47,075 nt of DNA from CALBGR01 sp964499935 (lineage in GTDB: Bacteria > Patescibacteriota > Saccharimonadia > Saccharimonadales > UBA4665): the NCBI GenBank assembly GCA_964499935.1, contig CAZCMS010000005.1, forward strand, positions 1-47,075. Direction: 5' to 3'. This document shows, piece by piece, positions 16,873 through 23,681 of this stretch; the first letter of the stretch is position 1; each line of letters begins with the position of its first letter. Below the pieces are notes generated by a model. It was given only the letters and a program-made list of their open reading frames with translations. It was not told the DNA's origin and did not search any database. A program made the translations under genes and the position numbers.

Positions 16873-17751
16873 TTATGTATTCAAGAATGTTGTTACGTGC
16901 GCAACAGCTTCATTATTATTGTTCACCCAAATTATTTGCCTGTTGCGCTTGAACCAAGTTTTTTGTTTTTTAGCGAGCTGCATTGTGTGGGTCACTATGT
17001 CCTCGTAAACCTTGTCGAGTGTCGAGGTGCCATCAAAATACGCCCGCCACTCTCGATACCCTATTGAACGCATAGGCTCAATATCCCACTCAAACTTCTG
17101 AGCCAAAGCCCTTACCTCATTTTCAAGCCCATCGTTAAACATTGCTTGTACACGCGCTTCAACTCTTGCGCGCAACACCTCTCGTGAAACATCTATACCT
17201 ACCACTAAAGTATCTGAGCGCAAGGGATTTCTAGACACTACCTGCCCCTCGGTCTCTATAAGTCGTATGAGTCGCCTCTTGTTCTGCGCATCAATCCCTT
17301 CTAAGCGTAATCCTTTTTCTTGGGCAATACGTGTAAGTTCAGTTAGTGTTTTTTGATTCAATATCTCTCTGAGCCCGGCATCTACATCATCGCGAAATTC
17401 ATAATCAAATAAAATACTATCAATGTACAACCCAGACCCTCCAACCAAAATCGGGACCTTACCACGCTCCGTAATATCATCAATAATCACGTCAGCTCGT
17501 GCTTTATATTCAGCAGCAGAAAATGGAGTCGTAGCATCCACGATATCAAGCATATGATGTTGTATTTTCGACTGCTCTTTTTTGGTCGGTTTGGCACTGC
17601 CAATGTCGAAGTTTTTGTACACTGTTATCGCATCTGCAGCTATAATTTCACCATTAAATCGCTGCGCTAGGTCAATCGCTAAACTCGTTTTACCAGAGGC
17701 GGTAAATCCTACAACAGCTATCAATGATTGTTTTTTACTATAATCGCTCAT
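16873..17751 (-). CDS. miaA: tRNA dimethylallyltransferase
   Basis: 292 residues. It transfers dimethylallyl from DMAPP to N6 of A37 in tRNAs reading UNN codons. P-loop AVVGFTASGKTSLAIDLAQ (GxxxSGKT near residue 16-23), AADAITVYKNFDIGSAKPT, HHMLDIVD, LVGGSGLYIDS and QNKRRLIRLIE are all diagnostic; the C-terminal region has SIGYREW. It is the last gene of the thrS-HAD-ATL-miaA run, so it may come partly under the thrS T-box. Confidence 0.94.
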   Translation of the reverse strand: MSDYSKKQSLIAVVGFTASGKTSLAIDLAQRFNGEIIAADAITVYKNFDIGSAKPTKKEQSKIQHHMLDIVDATTPFSAAEYKARADVIIDDITERGKVPILVGGSGLYIDSILFDYEFRDDVDAGLREILNQKTLTELTRIAQEKGLRLEGIDAQNKRRLIRLIETEGQVVSRNPLRSDTLVVGIDVSREVLRARVEARVQAMFNDGLENEVRALAQKFEWDIEPMRSIGYREWRAYFDGTSTLDKVYEDIVTHTMQLAKKQKTWFKRNRQIIWVNNNNEAVAHVTTFLNT

Positions 17752-17776
17752 ATTTTACTTGTTGCTTTTTTAACAA

Positions 17777-18094
17777 TTATAAATGCCATAGAACTTTCTC
17801 TAAATTCAAGATGTATCCTTGCTCGTCAAACAAAACATCTTCGTCCTTTAACGCCTGCATGTGAGCTTTTCGACCGCCAGGATAGCCCGAAGCCATCCCG
17901 CCTTTTCGATTCACTACGCGCTGCCATGGTATATCAGGATCACCAAAGTGCGCGATTCCACCAACAATTCGCGCAGCACGACTGTTGCCAGCTAATGCAG
18001 CAATTTGCCCATACGTCATCACTCGGCCATATGGAATTTGAGCAACAATTGCATACACCCTATCTCTAAAACCAGGTTCGGGGTTGCTATACAT
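17777..18094 (-). CDS. alkyltransferase-like (ATL) DNA-binding protein
   Basis: I start it at MYSNPEPGF (18094, 105 aa), whose ATG overlaps the stop of the upstream HAD gene (ATGTATAG), indicating translational coupling. It is the DNA-binding domain of O6-alkylguanine transferases: VYAIVAQIPYGRVMTYGQIA (HTH), ARIVGGIAH. The catalytic PCHRV motif reads PWQRVV: the acceptor cysteine is replaced by tryptophan, as in ATL/YbaZ proteins, which flag O6-alkylguanine for nucleotide excision repair rather than repairing it. Confidence 0.88.
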   Translation of the reverse strand: MYSNPEPGFRDRVYAIVAQIPYGRVMTYGQIAALAGNSRAARIVGGIAHFGDPDIPWQRVVNRKGGMASGYPGGRKAHMQALKDEDVLFDEQGYILNLEKVLWHL

Positions 18095-18677
18095 CAAAAA
18101 ACTCCGCAACCTCACTCCAATTCGCACAACGAACTATGCGATCAGGCAATTGCTCGCTATAGCTATTCCATGCGTAATCCCCAAATAAGACCCCTTGCAT
18201 ACCCGCGCGTGCGCAATCACGAATATGCCTTAACGAGTCATCAACCAAAGCAACTGCGTTAATTTCTGAACATATTTCCACCTTCGGTCTCACCCTCAAG
18301 CTACCCCCAGGATATCCAGCCATATGGATGTCGTGTATGTGCGACATAAAATATCTGTCGAGATACTCTTTTGTAACTCCTTTCAGATCTGGAAATCGAG
18401 CAGTCACTATAACAACCGTGTAGACTTTCGCAAGTCGCTCGATTGCACCCTGGGCATCTTTAACAGGCCGTACGGACGCGTGACCATTGCTCAAAAAACT
18501 GCGGACTCGTCCGATAGACTCAGCCTCGTCTAACAGCAATGTATCCGAGAATCTGTAAGTTTTAAACATGTGCGTAGCAAGACTGGTGTCATACTTTTGG
18601 TTATGCCACATTGTAAATCCGTCGAGCAGTGGAAACAATACTTCATCTACATCAACAGCAAGTACTGGCTTTATCAT
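18087..18677 (-). CDS. HAD-superfamily phosphatase (5'-nucleotidase-like)
   Basis: 196 residues. HAD motif I is VDVDEVLF (Asp9, Asp11), motif II VVIVTAR, and the C-terminal acidic motif is ALVDDSLRHIRDC. The overall pattern resembles C1-cap deoxyribonucleotidase/NagD-like small HADs. Substrate cannot be assigned. It is 11 nt after thrS with AGGAAGA before the ATG, and overlaps the ATL gene by 8 nt, so it is the second gene of the thrS operon. Confidence 0.75.
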   Translation of the reverse strand: MIKPVLAVDVDEVLFPLLDGFTMWHNQKYDTSLATHMFKTYRFSDTLLLDEAESIGRVRSFLSNGHASVRPVKDAQGAIERLAKVYTVVIVTARFPDLKGVTKEYLDRYFMSHIHDIHMAGYPGGSLRVRPKVEICSEINAVALVDDSLRHIRDCARAGMQGVLFGDYAWNSYSEQLPDRIVRCANWSEVAEFFDV

Positions 18678-18688
18678 CGCAAATCTTC

Positions 18689-20542
18689 CTATAGCGACGT
18701 TTTGCTCGTGCGACTTTTGTGCTCGTGGGCAACGGTCTTAAGCAATTCGTCTACTGTATACGTATTATCTGTCTCCTGGACAGCGATATCCTTACGTATA
18801 CGTGGCTTTAGCTCGCCACTCTCAATTTCTTTTTCACCAACAACAAGCGTATAAGGGATCTTCATAAGTTCAGCAGAACGGATCTTTTTGCCAACTGATT
18901 CATTTGAGTTATCTACCGTTATACGCAAACCTAACTCTTTGGCCTTCGTGTGTACATCTTCTGCAAATGTAATTGTAGAGTCCTCTTGATTGACCGTAAT
19001 AATCCTTATCTGTTCTGGGGCAAGCCACACCGGGAACCTGCCGGCCGTGTGCTCGATATATACACTGAGGAATCGCTCAATTGAACCAAGGATGGCTTTA
19101 TGGATCATTACCGGTCGCTGCTTCTCGCCCTTGTCGTCAGTATATTCAAGCTCAAACCGCTCAGGCTGCACATAATCGAGCTGCACTGTTGCGCACTGCC
19201 ATTTTCGTCCAAGTGCATCAGACACATGAATATCTATCTTCGGGCCATAAAATGCAGCTTCACCAAGCTCAATCTTGTAATCCAACTCTTCTTTCTTGGC
19301 AATCTTTTCTAAAATTGCCTGCGCATCATCCCATAGTTTTTGATCGCCATAATAATTATCTGTATCGTCCTTAAACGAAAGATCAACCGTTAATTCCATA
19401 CCAAGCGTCATATACATGTCTTTTACTGTTGTAATGATACTTTGTATCTCTGATTCAATCTGGTCAGGTCGCACAAATGCATGCGAATCATCCTGGGTTA
19501 ACGCGCGCACTCGAGACAATCCGTGTAATTCCCCGCTTTTTTCATCTCGATATAGCGTAGTTGTTTCCATGTAGCGTAAAGGCAGATCGCGATAACTGCG
19601 TGGGCGCGACGCGTATATTTGCGTCACATGCGGACAATTCATAGGCTTCATCATAAATTCATCGTCCGACTCCACACTCGATACATCAAAGCGTTCTGGA
19701 TACTTATCGTAATGGCCAGATTTTTTATATAAATCAACCCGGGTAATATGTGGTGCCCATACAGCTTCGTAGCCAATCGCTCGCTGTAGCTCTTCGGAAT
19801 ATTTCACAAGCTCGTTACGCAATACTGTGCCTCTTGGGGTAAACAGTGGTAGCCCCGGCCCAACCAAGTCTGATACTACAAAAAGATCCAGTTCTTGCCC
19901 AAGTTTACGATGATCACGTTTTTTAGCTTCCTCCAGGAGATCCAAGTGCTGGCGCAACTCTTTTGGGGTTTTAAATGCGACCCCATAGATACGTTGCATT
20001 TGCGGGTTCCCCTCTTTGCCACGCCAATATGCACCTGAGATTCGCATCAGCTTAAACACGCCGACCTTTTTAGTCGATGCAACATGCGGGCCACGGCACA
20101 AATCCGTAAAATCACCATTCCTGTAAAACGAAACCTCGTCTACCTGACTATCCTTATCGGTAGATAACCCCAATTCATCTGCATCCAAGTCTTTTGCGAC
20201 TGTGGTACCTGCTCTTTTGAGGTCGTTTAAAAGCTCTAGCTTATACGGCTGCTCGTACTTCTTAGCCCACGCAATTGCTTCGTCAATTGTCATTGTAAAT
20301 CGCTCAAACGGCTCATCTGCCTTGATGATTTCTTGCATCTTTGATTCAATACGACCAAAATCTTCGTCAGACAGACTATTATCACCAAGATCAATATCGT
20401 AATAAAAACCGTTCTCTACTACAGGCCCAACGCCAAATTTTGCATCCGGCCATATGTTTTGCACTGCTGCAGCTGTAATATGCGCCAAACTGTGTCGCAT
20501 AGCATGAAGGTCGCTTTGATTATTCTCCTGAGATTGGCTCAT
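18689..20542 (-). CDS. thrS: threonyl-tRNA synthetase
   Basis: 617 residues. The N-terminal TGS domain present in most bacterial ThrS is missing: the protein starts directly at the editing domain, with H17xxxH21 (RHSLAHITAAA) and DLCRGPHV supplying the zinc/editing residues. The class II core has RYMETTTLYRDEKSGELHGLSRVRALTQDDSHAF (motif 2), KPMNCPHV and HKAILGSIERF (motif 3). The C-terminal anticodon-binding domain starts about residue 510. AAGGAG lies 7 nt before the ATG. It is preceded by a T-box leader responding to uncharged tRNA-Thr. Confidence 0.97.
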   Translation of the reverse strand: MSQSQENNQSDLHAMRHSLAHITAAAVQNIWPDAKFGVGPVVENGFYYDIDLGDNSLSDEDFGRIESKMQEIIKADEPFERFTMTIDEAIAWAKKYEQPYKLELLNDLKRAGTTVAKDLDADELGLSTDKDSQVDEVSFYRNGDFTDLCRGPHVASTKKVGVFKLMRISGAYWRGKEGNPQMQRIYGVAFKTPKELRQHLDLLEEAKKRDHRKLGQELDLFVVSDLVGPGLPLFTPRGTVLRNELVKYSEELQRAIGYEAVWAPHITRVDLYKKSGHYDKYPERFDVSSVESDDEFMMKPMNCPHVTQIYASRPRSYRDLPLRYMETTTLYRDEKSGELHGLSRVRALTQDDSHAFVRPDQIESEIQSIITTVKDMYMTLGMELTVDLSFKDDTDNYYGDQKLWDDAQAILEKIAKKEELDYKIELGEAAFYGPKIDIHVSDALGRKWQCATVQLDYVQPERFELEYTDDKGEKQRPVMIHKAILGSIERFLSVYIEHTAGRFPVWLAPEQIRIITVNQEDSTITFAEDVHTKAKELGLRITVDNSNESVGKKIRSAELMKIPYTLVVGEKEIESGELKPRIRKDIAVQETDNTYTVDELLKTVAHEHKSRTSKTSL

Positions 20543-20555
20543 GTTTTCTCCTTAT

Positions 20556-20740
20556 TAAACTAAAAGACGCACACCGGATTAAATATTCTCGCAAATATAT
20601 TCAATCTTATGTGCGTCTCGGACTCTATTATTAGAGTGGTTCCACCTCGACTTATACTCTTGCAGCATTGGTTTACGTACCTCTGTTGCCACTCCTACGA
20701 GACTAAGCAGTTGGTTAATCCGCCTTTAACGTCTGAGGGA
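20556..20740 (-). promoter_or_regulatory. T-box riboswitch of thrS, with short Stem I
   Basis: On the minus strand the T-box bulge UGGAACC (20644-20638) is flanked by helix A1 (GUCgaGG / CCgaGAC, with tandem G-A pairs) and helix A2 (ACUCU / AGAGU), exactly the antiterminator layout. UGGA (20644-20641) complements the 3' UCCA of tRNA-Thr. A competing terminator (AGACGCACA 20618-20610 / TGTGCGTCT 20573-20565, then TTTTAGTTT) shares AGAC with A1. The 5' Stem I is only ~35 nt (AGAC / GTCT base, AGGCGG / CTGCTT) with loop ATTAACCAA holding the Thr codon ACC as probable specifier. Confidence 0.85.
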
Positions 20741-20746
20741 ATTATA
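20741..20746 (-). promoter_or_regulatory. -10 box of the thrS T-box leader
   Basis: TATAAT (20746-20741) on the minus strand, placing the transcript start near 20735, just before Stem I. No good -35 box: the spacing region overlaps the U-tract of the terminator at 20769-20800. Confidence 0.6.
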
Positions 20747-20759
20747 TCATTTACTTCTT

Positions 20760-20800
20760 AAAACAAAAACATCGTGGTTTCTCGCAAATAACCACGATGT
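20760..20800 (-). terminator. intrinsic terminator upstream of the thrS promoter
   Basis: Perfect 11-bp stem (ACATCGTGGTT 20769-20779 / AACCACGATGT 20790-20800), followed on the minus strand by TTTTTGTTTT. It insulates thrS from minus-strand transcription coming from 21380 and beyond. A plus-strand T-rich tail (TTTGTTTG) is weaker. Confidence 0.8.
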
Positions 20801-21010
20801 TTGTTTGTGATGCGTAACACATCGCAAAATCCCGCCTAACACAAATATATGATAGCAAGGTTAGTACTATATGGCTAGTACTAAAGTATTGTGAATAATA
20901 CACAGCATCTGTGGAAAACTAGAATCCCCTGTTTGGTAACATTTATACCGTATTTGATATATAATAATTGATTGCTCCTTCTAACTGTGGTGTACTATAC
21001 TGTCCTCAAT

Positions 21011-21379
21011 ATGCGAATACCGAAGCCCCGCAGCATCTCACATGAGCCATTAGCTAAAGCTCCCAGGACACACGTTACTGCAATAGTAAAATTTATTCTT
21101 GGATCTGTTCTAAAACAAGACGGCACTTCAAACGACAGACTTCCGAGCGATTACGTAGTAGAGTCCACAAAACAACAATACGTGCCTCCACTCCCTAGAG
21201 TCTTCTTGGCACTTCCACCTACAAAATCGTTAGGACAACACTTTCCAGAACCGCCCGCCCCTCTTCCCGATACAGAACCCCCGAACTTAGACCACCTCAT
21301 CACACCGCATGAGAGGAAGCGTCATCTCCAAGCACTCCAAATACTAGAAGACGCACGACGAGAAATAGATGACGTTTAA
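21011..21379 (+). CDS. hypothetical proline-rich protein
   Basis: I start at MRIPKPRSI (21011, 122 aa) because TATACT (20996-21001) lies 9 nt upstream with no SD, a leaderless arrangement. An upstream reading would add MLLLTVVYYTVLN. Residues ~15-35 contain a weak hydrophobic patch; residues 60-95 are Pro-rich (VPPLPRVFLALPPTK, PEPPAPLPDTEPPN), followed by a helical charged tail ending HERKRHLQALQILEDAR. No known family. It ends immediately next to the convergent gene at 21380. Confidence 0.5.
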   Translation: MRIPKPRSISHEPLAKAPRTHVTAIVKFILGSVLKQDGTSNDRLPSDYVVESTKQQYVPPLPRVFLALPPTKSLGQHFPEPPAPLPDTEPPNLDHLITPHERKRHLQALQILEDARREIDDV

Positions 21380-21907
21380 TTAGCTCTGTGCAGCGATAAA
21401 TTCTACTGCTTCTAGCAGACTGAGTGCAGTATATACTGCCTCATCGGACTCAACGGTAGGCACTCCAGTTTTTACTAAAATACCCTTTGCTCCAGCATTA
21501 ACGCCTGTTTTCACATCTGAAGGTCGATCTCCAATCATAAATGATTGTGATAGATCTATATCCCATTCTTTGGCTGCCTCCAAGAGCATCCCGGGTTTTG
21601 GCTTGCGACACTCACAACTATCGTCATCATGAGGACAGAAATATGTTTTTAAAATCTTGATGCCACTTGGCTCAATAAGTCTCAAAACTTCATTATTTAT
21701 TTCATGAAATTGCTCTACTGTAATCAGCTTTTCGGCTAGGCCAGCCTGGTTGGTAATAAAGAAAACCCCGTAATCAAGCTGTGCTAACTTTTTCAGAGCC
21801 TCTATTGTGTTTGGTAGCAGCTGCACCTTATCTAATGAACTTACTCTTTCGTATGTTGGTACGCCGACGTTTACCGTTCCGTCTCGATCTAAAAATATTG
21901 CTTTCAT
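21380..21907 (-). CDS. HAD phosphatase of the GmhB / histidinol-phosphatase family
   Basis: 175 residues. The HAD motif is FLDRDGTVN; the zinc site CPHDDDSCECRKPKPGM is diagnostic for GmhB-type heptose-bisphosphate phosphatases and related enzymes. The acceptor motif FMIGDRPSDVKTGVNAGAKG is present. In Gram-negatives GmhB acts in LPS heptose synthesis; no heptose pathway is visible here, so the natural substrate is open. It follows the PQ-loop-like gene by 18 nt, minus strand. Confidence 0.85.
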   Translation of the reverse strand: MKAIFLDRDGTVNVGVPTYERVSSLDKVQLLPNTIEALKKLAQLDYGVFFITNQAGLAEKLITVEQFHEINNEVLRLIEPSGIKILKTYFCPHDDDSCECRKPKPGMLLEAAKEWDIDLSQSFMIGDRPSDVKTGVNAGAKGILVKTGVPTVESDEAVYTALSLLEAVEFIAAQS

Positions 21908-21925
21908 ACCCCTACTCTACCACAT

Positions 21926-22510
21926 CTACCTAATACCGATTTGACGCCGGCGAACAATAAGCAACGCTATAAAGAAGATATGCACAACAACCATTGCAAC
22001 AGGGAACAACACCGTTACCCAAGAATAGTTTTGCAGTGCAATGATTCCCAAAAAATATTTAACTGTGCTCAAGATATATGTAATTAATGTTTCTTCGTGC
22101 GGTTTCGTATACGACTTTCGTATTGTCGGCACAAAACCAAATAGATCAATAATCGTGACTAAAATAACAGAGAGGAGCGGATCATTAGTTACAAGCCATG
22201 GTATCAACGCAATGCCCGCGCCAACAAGACAAAGCCAATCAAACAGCCTGATATCTTTCTCGCCCTTCTTGAGGGCAATAAAAAATATACTCAAGGTCAC
22301 TACAGCAGTAAAGCCTACGACCCAAGCCCCTGCTCTGCCACCGTCAGCTATCTGTCCGATAAAAACAATGCCATTCAGCACACCCCAGACAAGCCAAGAA
22401 AAGGCGTGAGGTTTAGTTTTACCTGCAAAAATATCTCTAAAATAAGGAATGTAACTAACAGCTGCCACGCCAACGGCAACCATACCCACTAATGTTTTAT
22501 AGCTTTCCAT
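21926..22510 (-). CDS. PQ-loop-like multi-pass membrane protein
   Basis: 194 residues, six to seven hydrophobic segments arranged as two similar halves. Each half begins with a motif like SYIPYFRDIFAGKTKPHAFSW and, in the second, FGFVPTIRKSYTKPHEETL: a Pro plus basic residues and then a conserved Pro-His/Pro-Glu turn. This resembles PQ-loop/SWEET-type transporters, which are small-solute facilitators. Assignment is by pattern only and the substrate is unknown. It precedes the HAD phosphatase gene in one operon. Confidence 0.55.
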   Translation of the reverse strand: MESYKTLVGMVAVGVAAVSYIPYFRDIFAGKTKPHAFSWLVWGVLNGIVFIGQIADGGRAGAWVVGFTAVVTLSIFFIALKKGEKDIRLFDWLCLVGAGIALIPWLVTNDPLLSVILVTIIDLFGFVPTIRKSYTKPHEETLITYILSTVKYFLGIIALQNYSWVTVLFPVAMVVVHIFFIALLIVRRRQIGIR

Positions 22511-22629
22511 TTAGCTTAAGCATACTCATCAAACTGAGAGTTTGCAATCAGGATGCTAGATTTCGACAGCTACCTAACAATATTTAAAAAATAAACGCGG
22601 TATGTCGCGTTTATTTGCTTTCTGATTCG

Positions 22630-22706
22630 TGGTGGGCGATACAGGACTTGAACCTGTGACCTTCGCAACGTCAATGCGACGCTCTAGCCAACTGAGCTAA
22701 TCGCCC
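22630..22706 (-). tRNA. tRNA-Val (GAC)
   Basis: Minus-strand cloverleaf: acceptor GGGCGAT/ATCGCCC, D-stem GCTC/GAGC, anticodon stem TCGCA/TGCGA with loop TTGACGT (anticodon GAC), T-stem ACAGG/CCTGT with TTCAAGT loop, discriminator A, encoded CCA. Confidence 0.95.
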
Positions 22707-22771
22707 CTACCTTGAGTAACAGAGGCAATCATAGCAAGCTGGCAACATAAAAGCAACTAGTAGGCACGCGG

Positions 22772-22895
22772 GTAGATGCCTGCACGCATTTTCGCAAGAA
22801 AAGGCTGCCTCAGCCGAGTGAGCGGTCTTTGAACCTTCCTGCAGGAAGATTCAAGGAGCGAGACCTTTTTGGTGAAAATGTGTGCAGGCATCTAC
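22772..22895. repeat. 124-bp multi-tier inverted repeat
   Basis: Outer arms 22772-22793 and 22874-22895 are 22 bp and differ at one position, where G-U pairing survives. Nested inside are GGTCT (about 22830) / AGACC, TTGAA-c-CTTCC / GGAAG-a-TTCAA with a TGCA loop, and a side hairpin GGCTG-cct-CAGCC. No T-run follows, there is no ORF and no target-site duplication is visible. It may be a MITE-like element, a cruciform or a structured RNA. Confidence 0.65.
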
Positions 22896-22970
22896 TTATA
22901 ACCACTGACACTTTCAATAAAAAGCCCTACATAGACCCCATCTATATAAGCATATGCGATTTGCCTAGTA

Positions 22971-22999
22971 TTGACATATATTATATAGTTTGTTAAATT
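22971..22999 (+). promoter_or_regulatory. promoter of the small ORF before nrdR
   Basis: TTGACA (22971-22976) and TAAATT (22994-22999), 17 nt apart, on the plus strand; predicted start near 23006, about 18 nt before the GTG at 23024. Confidence 0.6.
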
Positions 23000-23023
23000 A
23001 GATGGGTTAAACAGGGATTTTTG

Positions 23024-23134
23024 GTGAGTACCAATAAGTCAAACGCGCTTGATGATTTCAAGCTCTTTTACGAAGAATTAACCTCTTCGGAATCAATCAA
23101 CCGCATTCGCCGACATCGAGCGATCGCGAAGTAA
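23024..23134 (+). CDS. small acidic/basic peptide, 36 aa
   Basis: GTG start, with only a weak AGGGA upstream; reads VSTNKSNALDDFKLFYEELT followed by SSESINRIRRHRAIAK. It is amphipathic, with an acidic middle and an Arg-rich end, and uses codons like its neighbours. A consensus promoter lies directly upstream. Too short for family assignment; it may be a real small protein or part of an RNA. It lies 140 nt before nrdR in the same direction. Confidence 0.4.
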   Translation: MSTNKSNALDDFKLFYEELTSSESINRIRRHRAIAK

Positions 23135-23260
23135 CCTCTCATAAGCACTCTTCAGGCAACACACTTGCCGTTTTTAACGTGTTTTTTAGGTGCGTTGCAT
23201 AAACTCTGTGGTTATCCACGGAACTTTTTCAAGTTTTCCACTGGACTTTTCTACACCGTA

Positions 23261-23278
23261 ATGTCAATATATTGACAT
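23261..23278 (+). promoter_or_regulatory. NrdR-box-like operator overlapping the nrdR start codon
   Basis: Perfect 18-bp palindrome ATGTCAATATATTGACAT. Its core CAATATATTG (23265-23274) matches the NrdR-box core CWATATATWG. The last ATG-starting bases overlap the nrdR initiation codon (23277-23279). A TTCCAC-N17-TAATGT promoter would place RNA polymerase on top of it, suggesting direct autorepression. Confidence 0.6.
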
Positions 23279-23681
23279 GGTATGTATATATTGCTCAGGA
23301 AAAACCAAAGTAACTAATTCTCGCCCCAGCAAGCGCACACCAGGCACTTGGCGCAGACGACAATGCTTGCAATGCAACGCGCTTTTTACCTCAAGAGAAA
23401 CCGCAGACTTATCCGAAACTCACGTCGTACAACATGCCAACGGCTCCATAGAACGCTTTAATCGCAATAATTTACTCATTAGCGTATACAAGAGCTGCGG
23501 GCACCGAAATACGCCCCTAGAGGACGCTGAGGCGCTCACAAACACAATTATTAGTCGCCTCCTACGAGCACCCAGCCCCAATGGACTTATTACAAGCGAG
23601 GCAATCATTACACAGTGTCAAGATACCCTAAAAAACTTTGATAGCGTAACAGCGACGTACTACAAAGCTTACTACAGCTAA
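23277..23681 (+). CDS. nrdR: transcriptional repressor NrdR
   Basis: 134 residues. Zinc ribbon MVCIYCSGKTKVTNSR... RRRQCLQCNALFTSRET (CxxC pairs near residues 3-6 and 30-33), followed by an ATP-cone domain (about 45-130, NGSIERFNRNNLLISVYKSC). NrdR senses dATP/ATP and represses ribonucleotide reductase genes. It is somewhat shorter than the usual ~150 residues, missing the C-terminal tail. No nrd genes lie in the window. Its stop overlaps the end of the convergent glycosyltransferase gene by 4 nt. Confidence 0.88.
   Translation: MVCIYCSGKTKVTNSRPSKRTPGTWRRRQCLQCNALFTSRETADLSETHVVQHANGSIERFNRNNLLISVYKSCGHRNTPLEDAEALTNTIISRLLRAPSPNGLITSEAIITQCQDTLKNFDSVTATYYKAYYS

Noticed and set aside
22971..22992. 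Second NrdR box at TTGACATATATTATATAG
   Set aside because: AT-rich but does not match CWATATATWG and has no flanking symmetry; treated as a promoter only.
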